DNA of 64,000 bases, taken from Microbacterium luteolum (lineage in GTDB: Bacteria > Actinomycetota > Actinomycetes > Actinomycetales > Microbacteriaceae). Each line of letters starts with the position of its first letter. Position 1 is the first letter of the stretch. This document shows positions 7,777-16,205 of the stretch, piece after piece. Both the position numbers and the translations under genes were made by a program. The notes beneath the pieces are model-generated. The model saw only the letters and a program-made list of their open reading frames with translations. It searched no databases and had not been told where the DNA came from. The stretch covers positions 1,958,950-2,022,949 of the forward strand of contig NZ_BAAAUN010000001.1 in NCBI RefSeq assembly GCF_039533965.1, in the 5' to 3' direction.

Positions 7777-8970
7777 ATGAGCGCCGTCGTCAGAGAGCGC
7801 GTGGGCTGGGATCTCGCCAGTGCCGCGCTCTTCGTCGTGATCGTGATCCTCGCGTTCACTCTTCCACCGAGATTCCCCGGCTCGTCGTGGTACCTGGTCG
7901 CCACCGCCGTCGGGATCGCCGCGGTCTACGCCTTCGGCGCCCGTCGCTACGTGAGCCTGCGTGAAGGCCCCGAGCCCTCGCCGCCGGTCTCCTGGCTGCT
8001 GCAGGCCGCCCTCATCATTCTCCTCGCGGTCGGCACCTCGATCGAGCCGACCATGATGCTGCTTCAGACGATCGTGCTGCCGCTGATCTGGATGACGTCG
8101 CGCTCCACCCGGCAGTCCATCCTCGTCACCCTGCTGAACGCGGTGGTGCTCTCGATCGCCTACGCCGCCTCCGACGGTTTTAGTCCCGGCATGCTGCTCG
8201 CCGGAGTCGTCACCTCGGGTCTGTCCGCGGCGTTCAGCATCGCGCTCGGGCTGTGGATCACGCGGATCGCGGAGTGGGGCACGGAGCGTCAGCGCCTGCT
8301 GGCGGAGCTCACCGCCGCCCAGCACGGGCTGGAGGCCGCGAGCCGGGAGTCCGGAGCGGCTGCGGAGCGCGCCCGCCTCGCCCGGGAGGTGCACGACACG
8401 ATCGCCCAGAGCCTCACGAGCATCGTGATGCTCGCCGAACGCAGTCGGCTGGACGGCTCTCACGAGGCCATCTCCCTGATCGAGGATGCCGCGCGCGAGG
8501 CGCTGCGCGAAGCGCGCGCGCTCGTCGTCGTCGAGTCCTCGGCGGCCGACCCCTCCGGGTCGCTGGCCGAAGCGCTGCGACGGCTCGGCGAGCGGTTCGG
8601 TCGCGAGACGGGCCTTCCGGTGTCGGTCGAGGCCTCACCGCTCGTCGTCCCGAGAGACCTCCAGGTCGTCCTCCTGCGATGCGCGCAGGAGGGTCTCGCG
8701 AACGTGCGCAAGCACGCAGCAGCCGGTGCAGCGTCGCTCGTGCTGACCGTCGACGACGACGCCGTCCTGGTCGTGAGCGATGACGGTCGCGGCCTCGGAG
8801 GCGTCCGCCCCGACGGCGCGGACATCGGCGCCGGGGGAGGATTCGGCCTCGCGGGAATGCGCGATCGGGTCGCGCTCGTGGGCGGTACCCTCGAGGCCCG
8901 CGACGGCGAGGCCGCAGGGACGACGCTGACCGTGCGCATCCCGCTCACGGTCGGGCAGGAAACAGCATGA
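7777..8970 (+). CDS. Sensor histidine kinase, NarL/DesK type
   Basis: 397 aa from the ATG of MSAVVRERVGW (GAAGAG eight bases upstream; a GTG three codons earlier is possible). Around six hydrophobic segments fill residues ~10-165, with no large extracellular domain, as in DesK-like sensors of membrane or drug stress. A coiled linker leads to the HisKA_3 box LAREVHDTIAQSLTSI with His206 as phospho-acceptor. The HATPase domain has an N-box-like region (CAQEGLANVRKHA) and a G-box DDGRGLGG. It overlaps the response regulator gene by 4 nt. Linkage to the exporter suggests it senses the exporter's substrate. Confidence 0.9.
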   Translation: MSAVVRERVGWDLASAALFVVIVILAFTLPPRFPGSSWYLVATAVGIAAVYAFGARRYVSLREGPEPSPPVSWLLQAALIILLAVGTSIEPTMMLLQTIVLPLIWMTSRSTRQSILVTLLNAVVLSIAYAASDGFSPGMLLAGVVTSGLSAAFSIALGLWITRIAEWGTERQRLLAELTAAQHGLEAASRESGAAAERARLAREVHDTIAQSLTSIVMLAERSRLDGSHEAISLIEDAAREALREARALVVVESSAADPSGSLAEALRRLGERFGRETGLPVSVEASPLVVPRDLQVVLLRCAQEGLANVRKHAAAGAASLVLTVDDDAVLVVSDDGRGLGGVRPDGADIGAGGGFGLAGMRDRVALVGGTLEARDGEAAGTTLTVRIPLTVGQETA

Positions 8971-9590
8971 TCCGCGTCATCGTGGTGGACGACCATCCGA
9001 TCGTCCGCTCCGGCATCGTCGGCCTGCTCTCGCTCGACGAGGGGATCGACGTGGTCGGCGAAGCCTCCGACGGCGCGGAGGCCGTCGCGCTCGCCACCGC
9101 CGAGCGTCCGGACGTCGTACTCATGGACCTGCGCATGCCGAACCTGTCCGGCGCCGCGGCCACCGCGCGGATCACTGCGACCCTCCCCGACGTGCGGGTG
9201 CTCGTGCTCACGACGCACGAGGGCGACGACGACATCCTGGGAGCGATCGAGGCCGGCGCGAGCGGCTATCTGCTGAAGGCCGCCCCGCAGGAGGAGATCG
9301 TCGCCGGTATCCGGTCCGTGGCCGAGGGCCACACCGTGCTGGCGCCCAGCATCGCGGCGACCCTCGTCACCCGCATGCGCCGGGAGGGCACGACACGCCC
9401 CTCGCTCAGCCCGCGGGAGCTCGAGGTGCTGCGTCTCGTGTCACGCGGTCGCAGCAATCCGGAGATCGCTCGGGAGCTCTTCATCGGCGAGGCGACCGTG
9501 AAGACGCATCTGCTGCATGTCTTCGAGAAGCTCGAGGTCTCGGACCGCACGCGGGCGGTCACGCTGGCGCTGGAGCTCGGTCTGCTCTGA
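8967..9590 (+). CDS. LuxR/NarL-family response regulator
   Basis: 207 aa. The receiver domain has the acidic pair DD (residues 8-9), phospho-acceptor Asp54 in VLMDLRMP, a conserved Thr in VLTTHE and Lys in YLLKAAP. The C-terminal LuxR helix-turn-helix is LSPRELEVLRLVSRG...NPEIARELFIGEATVKTH. The ATG overlaps the kinase stop, so the two are made together. It should bind DNA as a phosphorylated dimer, perhaps at the exporter promoter. The downstream gene is convergent. Confidence 0.93.
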   Translation: MIRVIVVDDHPIVRSGIVGLLSLDEGIDVVGEASDGAEAVALATAERPDVVLMDLRMPNLSGAAATARITATLPDVRVLVLTTHEGDDDILGAIEAGASGYLLKAAPQEEIVAGIRSVAEGHTVLAPSIAATLVTRMRREGTTRPSLSPRELEVLRLVSRGRSNPEIARELFIGEATVKTHLLHVFEKLEVSDRTRAVTLALELGLL

Positions 9591-9612
9591 CCGAACCCCG
9601 CGCCGTCGTGGG

Positions 9613-10644
9613 TTACGCGCGGCCGAACTGCGCGACGGCAGGGCAGTCGAACGGGTCGGCGCCCGCGGAGAGACCGACGCGGTTGAGGTAGTCGATCACG
9701 ATCTTGTACGAACGGAGCAGGTTGGTCTCGGTGTACGGCACGTCGTTGGCTGCGCAGTAGTCGCGGACGATCTCGCGCGCCTTGGCCAGGTACGGGCGCG
9801 GCATGCTCGGGAACAGGTGGTGCTCGACCTGGTAGTTGAGGCCGCCCATGAGCCAGGTGGTCGCCCATCCGCCGGTGATGTTGCGGGAGGTGCGCACCTG
9901 CTTGGTGAAGAAGTCGAGACGGGCGCCCGGCTCGATGATCGGCATGCCCTTGTGGTTCGGCGCGAACGCCGCTCCCATGTAGACGCCGAAGACGGCGAAC
10001 TGCACACCCATGAAGGCGAACGCCATTCCGAGCGGGAGCATCATGAACACGGGGACGAGGATGAGGGCGAACCGCAGCGTGATGATGCTGAGCTCGGTCC
10101 AGCGTCCCTTGACGTTCTTCGTCGTCATGAGGTACTTCAGGCCGAGGAAGTGGAGGTTCAGTCCCTCGAGGGTGAGCAGGGGGAAGAAGAGCCAGCCCTG
10201 CTTGCGCGTGATCAGCTTGATGAAACCCTTCGCCTTCGCGGCATCCTCTTCGAGGAACGAGATCGTGTCGACCTCGATGTCGGGGTCCTTGCCGACCTGG
10301 TTCGGGTTTCCGTGGTGCTTGGTGTGCTTCGAGTCCCACCACGAGTAGCTCATGCCGATGCTGGCGATCACGATGCGGGCGAGCTTGAAGTTCGCGGGTC
10401 CCGTGGTCAGGATCTGACGGTGCGCCGCCTCGTGTCCGAGGAACGCGATCTGCGTGAGGATGATGCCGAGGCCGGCGGCGATGAGCAGCTGGAACCAGCT
10501 GTCGCCGAGAAGGATGAAGCCCGTGATCAGTCCACCGAGGGCGACCGCGATACCGGCGGCGACAGCGACGTAGAACCACTGCGCACGGCGGAGGAGACCT
10601 GTCTCCTTGACGACCTGCGAGACCTGCTTGTAGGCCTGCGCCAT
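9613..10644 (-). CDS. Membrane fatty-acid desaturase
   Basis: 343 aa from ATG, with four membrane segments and the three histidine clusters of acyl-lipid/acyl-CoA desaturases: HEAAH (in FLGHEAAHRQ), HTKHH (in WWDSKHTKHHGNPNQ) and the C-terminal QVEHHLFPSMP. These bind the di-iron centre that inserts a double bond into membrane acyl chains. The frame stays open for 27 further codons 5' of this ATG (TQVEKTATLGPVRQTYAG), and the only good Shine-Dalgarno (AGGAG, 10732-10736) sits upstream of that extension next to ATC codons. The true start may therefore be a rare ATC near 10725 (see findings). Confidence 0.88.
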   Translation of the reverse strand: MAQAYKQVSQVVKETGLLRRAQWFYVAVAAGIAVALGGLITGFILLGDSWFQLLIAAGLGIILTQIAFLGHEAAHRQILTTGPANFKLARIVIASIGMSYSWWDSKHTKHHGNPNQVGKDPDIEVDTISFLEEDAAKAKGFIKLITRKQGWLFFPLLTLEGLNLHFLGLKYLMTTKNVKGRWTELSIITLRFALILVPVFMMLPLGMAFAFMGVQFAVFGVYMGAAFAPNHKGMPIIEPGARLDFFTKQVRTSRNITGGWATTWLMGGLNYQVEHHLFPSMPRPYLAKAREIVRDYCAANDVPYTETNLLRSYKIVIDYLNRVGLSAGADPFDCPAVAQFGRA

Positions 10645-10866
10645 CGGGGGGAAATCGGCGTTGCCGGCGTAGGTCTGACGAACCGGTCCCAGCGTTGCGG
10701 TCTTTTCGACCTGTGTGATGGAGATGATCTTCTCCTGTCGATCGGAGCCCTTGAGCTATGGAAGCCCAAGGCGAGTGCCCAACGCTTACCTCACAGTAGC
10801 CCGACCCACATACGGCTCCGGGAATACATCCGGGACCTTGACGCGCCGCTTCCGGTGTGCTGATCG

Positions 10867-11154
10867 TCAGGCGCGAACGCGCCGCGGGCGGCGGCGGAAA
10901 GCGCGGGGAAGAACGAGTGCGCGGCCCTGCGTGAGCGGGGTCCTGGCGTGCTGAGTGCGCTCCAGGGCGGAGCGGGCGTCGTCGAGGGAGTCGAAGGCGC
11001 CGAGTTCGGTGCCGTGGTTGTCGCGCACGAGGTACGCGGTGCCGTCGAACTCGACGAATCCGGCGAATTCGCCGTTGCGCGTCGCGACGTGCACGTCGGC
11101 GTCGGCCTGCTTCCAGGTCAACGGATCGGATGGGGGGAAGGTGGTGGTGCTCAT
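10867..11154 (-). CDS. Small protein with basic C-terminus, function unknown
   Basis: 95 aa starting MSTTTFPPSDPLTW (an ATG four codons upstream is an alternative). The central part (VATRNGEFAGFVEFDGTAYLVRDNHGTELGAFDSLDDARSAL) reads as a compact beta-rich domain of a kind common in actinobacterial small proteins. The last 15 residues (LPRAFRRRPRRVRA) are strongly basic and could touch nucleic acid or lipid head groups. It has no membrane segment. A roughly 200-bp non-coding stretch (11155-11359) separates it from the gene upstream; I saw only AT-richer bases around 11305-11325 there. Confidence 0.6.
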   Translation of the reverse strand: MSTTTFPPSDPLTWKQADADVHVATRNGEFAGFVEFDGTAYLVRDNHGTELGAFDSLDDARSALERTQHARTPLTQGRALVLPRAFRRRPRRVRA

Positions 11155-11359
11155 GGTGATGCTCATTGCTGTGTGGCGGGCACGCGTCGGCGCTCCGCAA
11201 GATGTGAGATCGAGGGCGGATGCCGCGCGCATCGATGTGCGTGGTCCGTGATGGCCCTGATCAGTGGCGACGTGGCGGCCGAGAGGGGCACAGCACACAC
11301 GTTGCATCATCAGCATAGCAGATCTCGCCACGCCCTCCCCCGACCGCCCCTCCGCGACC

Positions 11360-12331
11360 TCAGCTCGAGGGCGGCTGACCGCCTCCGCCCGGGCCTCCAT
11401 CGCCGCCGCCAGGAGCACCGCCGGCGGCAGGCGCGGTGGTGGTGTCGACGCCGACGACCAGGGTCGCCGTGTATCCGGACGTCGCGTCGCCGCTGAGGGT
11501 GGCGAGTTGCGAGGCTCCGGCATCGTCCCCGAACACGTTGTCCCCCGCCAGCGTGACCTGCGCAAGGTTCTGAGCGGAGCCGGCGTACGCGGACTGCGCG
11601 TACACCGCGGAGCAGGCGGCCTCGGGGAGCGCCAGCTGCGACGTCGCGATCGCGTTGGCCGCATCGGTGATCGACGCCGCATCCGGGAACACCTCGAAGT
11701 GGATGTGCGGCCATCGGCCCGCGTAGCACCCGGGGAAGATCGAGGTGAACGACACCCTGCCGTCGGCATCCGCCACCTGTACGCCGCGCAGATAGGTGAC
11801 GTCCTCGAGGCCCGAGGAGTAGAGGGAGTACTCCCCCTGCGCGGTGCAGTGCCAGGCGTAGACCGCGACACCGGCGAAGGGGACGCCGCCGTTCGCCAGA
11901 TCGACGACCTGGAAGACGATGGTGATCGGCACGCCGTCGGCCGTCGCCGCGCCGTCGATCGATGAACGGATGTCGCGGCGGACGATGCCGGAGTCCTCGA
12001 GGACGTCGGGCCCGTTGGAGCCGTCGCCGGGATAGGGCCCCGCCGTCTCGTCGGGGATCTCCCCCGTCACGACCGCGGCGGCATCCGGCGTCGAGGTCGG
12101 CGTGGGGGTGGGTGTCGACGACGCGCCTCCCGAGGCGGCAGGTGCGCAGGCGGCCAGCACGACGGCGCCGAGGCCGAGCCCCGCCAGGCCGAGGACTCCG
12201 CGCCGGCTGAGCAGAGTGCCGATGTCGAAGACGACGCCCTGATCGACGACCTCCTCATCGGCGCGATCGAGCAGCCGCCCCTCGTAGGTGGGACCGTCCG
12301 GCGTCGGGATGGGTTCGGGGATACGGCTCAT
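11360..12331 (-). CDS. Exported intradiol-dioxygenase-like lipoprotein
   Basis: 323 aa. A twin-arginine-like stretch LLSRRGVLGLAGLGL leads into the lipobox VVLAAC, so the mature protein is probably lipid-anchored outside the membrane. After a Thr/Pro linker comes a protocatechuate/catechol 1,2-dioxygenase-like core: EIPDETAGPYPGDG (opening motif), VYAWHCTAQGEYSLYS (His-Tyr region) and GCYAGRWPHIHFEVF (the Arg and paired His iron ligands). A Gly/Pro-rich tail closes it. Enzymes of this exported class are known in actinobacteria, but their substrate is unsettled. Export of an iron oxygenase suggests work on aromatic polymers or cell-surface chemistry. Confidence 0.85.
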   Translation of the reverse strand: MSRIPEPIPTPDGPTYEGRLLDRADEEVVDQGVVFDIGTLLSRRGVLGLAGLGLGAVVLAACAPAASGGASSTPTPTPTSTPDAAAVVTGEIPDETAGPYPGDGSNGPDVLEDSGIVRRDIRSSIDGAATADGVPITIVFQVVDLANGGVPFAGVAVYAWHCTAQGEYSLYSSGLEDVTYLRGVQVADADGRVSFTSIFPGCYAGRWPHIHFEVFPDAASITDAANAIATSQLALPEAACSAVYAQSAYAGSAQNLAQVTLAGDNVFGDDAGASQLATLSGDATSGYTATLVVGVDTTTAPAAGGAPGGGDGGPGGGGQPPSS

Positions 12332-12421
12332 GGTCGGGCTCCTCTCGGGTGAACCGATGGTGTGTCGTCACCATGGTCCTCAAGCGACCGATCAGGATCC
12401 TCTGCCTGGGCTATGCGCTTC

Positions 12422-13612
12422 CTATGTCTCCATGCGCAACGTCTCGGCGCGCGGCACCGGAGGGCGGATGACCAGCACGACGACGATGATCACCAGGATC
12501 AGCGCGGAGAGCGTGACGGGGATCGGCAGCACGGGGTCGAGCAGCACGAGGAGAGCGCCGACGGGGATGACCGTGTTCACGACGCGGTCGGCGTTCTCGC
12601 GGATGGCGATCCACCAGATGCCGATGAGGAAGACGGCGATCGGGATCGTGACCGTGAACGAGGCGGCGACGTTCGAGAGGTGGCTCTCCCCCGTGAGCAC
12701 GTCGAGCTCCACCTCGATGCCGGCGGAGAAGGCGGCGGCCGCGGCGAAGACGAAGTAGTGCGTGTACCCGTAGCGGAGCGAGCTGCGGAACGAGGTGATC
12801 GCGCGGTGGTGGGGCGGCCAGAAGTAGATCCACCAGACGGATGCCGTGACGACGAGCGTGAGCACGGAGATCGCGATCAGCGGGCCGAGCGTGTCGACCT
12901 TCTCGAGGGCGTCGATGATCGCGTTCGCGGAGGCCAGGAGACTCTCGCCGAGCACGATGAGCGTGAACAGGCCGTAGCGCTCCGTGATGTGATGCGGATG
13001 CCAGGGCGTCTGCCGGCGGTACTCCGCGAACACCGGCACGCTGATCTCGATCAGCGCGAAGATCACGAAGGCCGTGATCTGCAGAGCCCCCGAGGGGACC
13101 AGGAGGAAGAGGATCCAGAGCACCTGGACAGCCGCGATCCCGAAGGCGTACCTTCTGGTCGCCGCACGGAGCGGCCCCGCCGATCGGGAGGCGCGCAGCC
13201 ACTGCGCGACCATCGCGACACGCATCACGACGTAGCCGAGCACCACGACCGCGAAGTCGCCCTCGTTGAACGCGCGCGGGATGCCTGCCGCGAACACCAG
13301 GACGCCGCCCATCTGCACGAACGTCGTGACGCGGTACAGCCAGTCATCGGTGTCGAACGAGGTCGCGAACCAGGTGAAGTTCATCCACGCCCACCAGATC
13401 GCGAAGAACAGCATCGCGTAGGAGGTGACGCCATGCAGGAAGTCGCCGTGGCTCAGTGCGTGGTGCAGCTGTGCCGAAGCGATGCTGACGGCGACCACGA
13501 AGACGAGGTCGAAGAACAGCTCGAGGGTGCTCGCGGTGCGATGGGGCTGGCCGGGATCGCGCGGAAGCATCGTCCGGAGCCGGAAGCGCGGGGCGGTGGA
13601 GTTCTCGGTCAC
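12422..13612 (-). CDS. Low temperature requirement A (LtrA) family membrane protein
   Basis: 396 aa with about ten to eleven membrane helices. The conserved LtrA opening is present: ASTLELFFDLVFVVAVS near residue 30, then SYAMLFFAIWWAWMNFTW, plus the later ERYGLFTLIVLGESLL motif with its Glu. The family is named from a Listeria mutant that fails to grow in the cold; its biochemical role is unknown. Upstream, 90 bp separate it from the promoterless end of the dioxygenase-like gene on the same strand; its own 5' end faces the polysaccharide cluster across a 294-bp divergent region. Confidence 0.9.
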   Translation of the reverse strand: MTENSTAPRFRLRTMLPRDPGQPHRTASTLELFFDLVFVVAVSIASAQLHHALSHGDFLHGVTSYAMLFFAIWWAWMNFTWFATSFDTDDWLYRVTTFVQMGGVLVFAAGIPRAFNEGDFAVVVLGYVVMRVAMVAQWLRASRSAGPLRAATRRYAFGIAAVQVLWILFLLVPSGALQITAFVIFALIEISVPVFAEYRRQTPWHPHHITERYGLFTLIVLGESLLASANAIIDALEKVDTLGPLIAISVLTLVVTASVWWIYFWPPHHRAITSFRSSLRYGYTHYFVFAAAAAFSAGIEVELDVLTGESHLSNVAASFTVTIPIAVFLIGIWWIAIRENADRVVNTVIPVGALLVLLDPVLPIPVTLSALILVIIVVVLVIRPPVPRAETLRMET

Positions 13613-13906
13613 CGCGTCAGAATAGTCCCTCCCGAAAAATTGATACGTCCATTCGGCGGAGATATCTTCCGCTCGAGCCCTCCATCCGCTACAGTGATCA
13701 AAGTCTGCTGTGCCTGCTGCTAGCGACCGCCGTGTGGGACGGCGAAATGCACTCCGTGAGTGGGATCACCGAGTTTCAGCAGGACCCGAGGGGTCGGGAC
13801 GCAGACGATTGCCGTGAACGTGGGGTTCATGGTCTGGGGAAATCTGGGGATAACTGATGTCGCACTGGGGACTTCTGCGTACATTCACGGCTCAAGGAGC
13901 CTCGGC
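13613..13906 (+). promoter_or_regulatory. Leader/promoter of the polysaccharide cluster with three phased CTGGGGA boxes
   Basis: This divergent 294-bp gap holds no gene. A CGCTACAGT string (13687-13695) could be a -10 box. CTGGGGA occurs at 13834-13840, 13844-13850 and 13865-13871, that is with start-to-start steps of 10 and 21 bp, so on one face of the helix. The same spacing recurs at 17807. AAGGAG at 13890-13895 is the ribosome-binding site of the gene at 13907. The role of the boxes is unknown. Confidence 0.55.
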
Positions 13907-15439
13907 ATGACTTCCGTCGAGGATGCTCTGAGCATCTCTCGTCCGGGCTCGGTCTTCTTGCCGATCGCCGCTCCGAGAGCGACCAAGTCGGTGACGCGCA
14001 CGGTGGTCACACCGCGTGCTTCGGCGACTCTGGAAAGACGCCGCCAGTGGGAGCGTCGCTACCGGATGCGACTGCGGATCACGGATGCGGCCGTCATCCT
14101 GTTCGCCGTCGTTCTGACCGCGACGGTCCAGCTGAGCGTCGGCATCACCGGGTTCGAGGTCCTTCGAGACGGCATCCCCCTCGCCGCGCTCTGGTACCTC
14201 ATGCTCAGTGCTCTGCACACGCGGGACGCCGCGCTGTTCCGTGCGAGTGCCACCGAGTACCGCGGCGTGGTCCACGCCAGCGGGCTCGCCTTCGGGATCA
14301 TCGCCATCGTGGCGGTGCTGCTCGCATGGAAGTCGATGCAACTGACGCTGCTGCTGGGGCTGCCCGTCGGTGTGTTGACACTTCTGGTGACCAGGTGGTT
14401 GTGGCGCCACTGGCTCCAGACCCAGCGGACGCACGGGCGGTTCGCCTCCCGCACGCTCGTCGTGGGTAACAGGGATGACGTCGAGTACGTGGTGCGCACG
14501 CTGCACCCGATCGGCGCGTCGGGCTACCAGGTGGTCGGCGCGACGCTCCTCGACGGCAACGCCCGCGAGGTGGAGATCGACGGCGCGGTGTTCCCAGTTC
14601 TGGGGAACGTGAACACCGTGTCGACGGTCGCCGCCGAGCTGGGCGCCGACACGATCATCGTGGCCAGCCGCCCCGAGGGCGAGCCGGAGTTCGTGAAGCA
14701 GCTGAGCTGGCAGCTGGAGGGGACCGCTGCCGAGCTCGTGCTGTCCAGCCGTCTCACCGATGTCGCGGGTCCGCGGATCTCGTTCGCGCCCGTCGAGGGC
14801 CTGCCGCTCATCCAGGTCAAGATCCCGACCTACGAAGGCGGAGTGCACGTGCTCAAGCGCGCGCTCGACATCGCCGTCGCCACGGTCGCGCTGATCCCGA
14901 TCGGACTGTTGGCGCCGGTCCTGGCCGCGCTCATCAAGCTCGACTCTCCCGGACCCGTCTTCTTCTTCCAGGAGCGGGTGGGCCGCGACGGCCGCACGTT
15001 CCGGATCGTCAAGTTCCGCTCGATGAAGACCGACGCCGAACAGCAGCTCGCGGCCCTCAAGGCCGCCAACGAGGGCGCAGGTCTGCTCTTCAAGATGAAG
15101 GACGACCCCCGGGTCACCCGCGTCGGGAAGATCCTGCGCAAGCTGTCGCTCGACGAGCTGCCGCAGTTCTGGAACGTCCTCATCGGCGACATGAGCGTCG
15201 TGGGCCCGCGTCCGCCGCTTCCGAGCGAGGTCACGGCCTACGACGGCACCATCTTCCGCCGCCTGTACATCAAGCCCGGCATCACGGGTCTGTGGCAGGT
15301 GTCCGGCCGGAGCGACCTCTCGTGGGACGAGAGCGTGCGCCTCGACCTCCGGTACGTCGAGAACTGGTCCGTCATGAACGACCTGCAGATCATGTGGCGC
15401 ACCGCCAAGGCGATGGTGCAGCCGAGCGGTGCATACTGA
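13907..15439 (+). CDS. Exopolysaccharide biosynthesis polyprenyl glycosylphosphotransferase
   Basis: 510 aa starting MTSVEDALSIS behind AAGGAG seven bases away. The N-terminal half has four membrane helices (residues ~60-165) and a nucleotide-binding-like middle domain (TLVVGNRDDVEYVV). The C-terminal bacterial sugar transferase domain follows: KRALDIAVATVALIPIG helix, PVFFFQERVGRDGRTF, KFRSMKTDAE, LSLDELPQFWNVLIGDMS and VGPRPPLPSEV. This Wbap/CpsE-type enzyme moves a sugar-1-phosphate from UDP-sugar to undecaprenyl phosphate and begins repeat-unit assembly at the membrane. It is the first gene of the cluster and nearly abuts the next. Confidence 0.93.
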   Translation: MTSVEDALSISRPGSVFLPIAAPRATKSVTRTVVTPRASATLERRRQWERRYRMRLRITDAAVILFAVVLTATVQLSVGITGFEVLRDGIPLAALWYLMLSALHTRDAALFRASATEYRGVVHASGLAFGIIAIVAVLLAWKSMQLTLLLGLPVGVLTLLVTRWLWRHWLQTQRTHGRFASRTLVVGNRDDVEYVVRTLHPIGASGYQVVGATLLDGNAREVEIDGAVFPVLGNVNTVSTVAAELGADTIIVASRPEGEPEFVKQLSWQLEGTAAELVLSSRLTDVAGPRISFAPVEGLPLIQVKIPTYEGGVHVLKRALDIAVATVALIPIGLLAPVLAALIKLDSPGPVFFFQERVGRDGRTFRIVKFRSMKTDAEQQLAALKAANEGAGLLFKMKDDPRVTRVGKILRKLSLDELPQFWNVLIGDMSVVGPRPPLPSEVTAYDGTIFRRLYIKPGITGLWQVSGRSDLSWDESVRLDLRYVENWSVMNDLQIMWRTAKAMVQPSGAY

Positions 15440-15443
15440 ACGG

Positions 15444-16205
15444 ATGAGTCAAGGGAACACGGCCCCCGTCGCTGAGTCCGTCGACATCGCCGGCGTCCGC
15501 GTCGACTCGTTCACCGAGGCCTCGCTCGTCGACCATGTGCTCGAGATGGCGACGAGCGACGGGGTCGACGTGGCGATCGGCGTGAACGCGCACGTGTGCA
15601 ACCTGGCTCGCAAGGATCCGCACTTCCGGCGCCTCGTGACCGACGGCTCGACCTACGCCGACGGCCAGTCCGTGGTCTGGGCCGCGAGGCTGCTCGGCGG
15701 GCACCTCCCCGGGCGCCTCGCGACCACCGACATCGCCGAACCCGTGCTGCGTGCCGCGGCGGATGCCGGTATCCCGGTCTACTTCTTCGGCGCTGCGGAG
15801 GGCGTGGCGGAGCGCGCTGCGACGATCCTCCGGGAGAAGATCCCCGAGCTGCGACTGCGCACGCATCATGGCTACGTGGCCGCCGAGGGGATCGACGGCG
15901 TCCTCGACGACATGCGGTCGCACGGCACCGGCATCCTGTTCGTCGGAATGGGCGACCCGGCACAGCAGCTCTGGATCGACGCTCACCGCGATCGCCTGCC
16001 ACCCGCGGTGCTCACCTGCGGCGGTCTCTTCGACTGGCTCAGCGGATCGAACAAGCGCGCGCCCGCGTGGATGATCCGCGGGGGCCTGGAATGGCTGTGG
16101 CGCCTGATCATCGAGCCGCGTCGACTCGCCAAGCGGTACCTTCTGGGCAATCCGTCTTTCATGGCCGCGGTCGCGACGCAGAGACTGCGCGGGTCGAAGG
16201 CATGA
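15444..16205 (+). CDS. WecG/TagA/CpsF family glycosyltransferase
   Basis: 253 aa from ATG (a GTG five codons earlier would overlap the preceding gene). Family markers are visible: NAHVCNLARKDPHFRRLV, then YADGQSVVWAARLLG (the catalytic-region Asp), FFGAAEGVAERAA, LFVGMGDPAQQLWI and GGLFDWLSGSNKRAPAWM. Members add the second sugar, typically ManNAc or related, to lipid-linked GlcNAc in teichoic acid or exopolysaccharide linkage units. The 4-nt overlap with the flippase gene and the preceding initiator place it in the first assembly steps. Confidence 0.92.
   Translation: MSQGNTAPVAESVDIAGVRVDSFTEASLVDHVLEMATSDGVDVAIGVNAHVCNLARKDPHFRRLVTDGSTYADGQSVVWAARLLGGHLPGRLATTDIAEPVLRAAADAGIPVYFFGAAEGVAERAATILREKIPELRLRTHHGYVAAEGIDGVLDDMRSHGTGILFVGMGDPAQQLWIDAHRDRLPPAVLTCGGLFDWLSGSNKRAPAWMIRGGLEWLWRLIIEPRRLAKRYLLGNPSFMAAVATQRLRGSKA

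Noticed and set aside
9591..9612. Bidirectional terminator between the response regulator and desaturase genes
   Set aside because: Only a 4-5-bp ACCC/GGGT pairing with a long loop, too weak to list.
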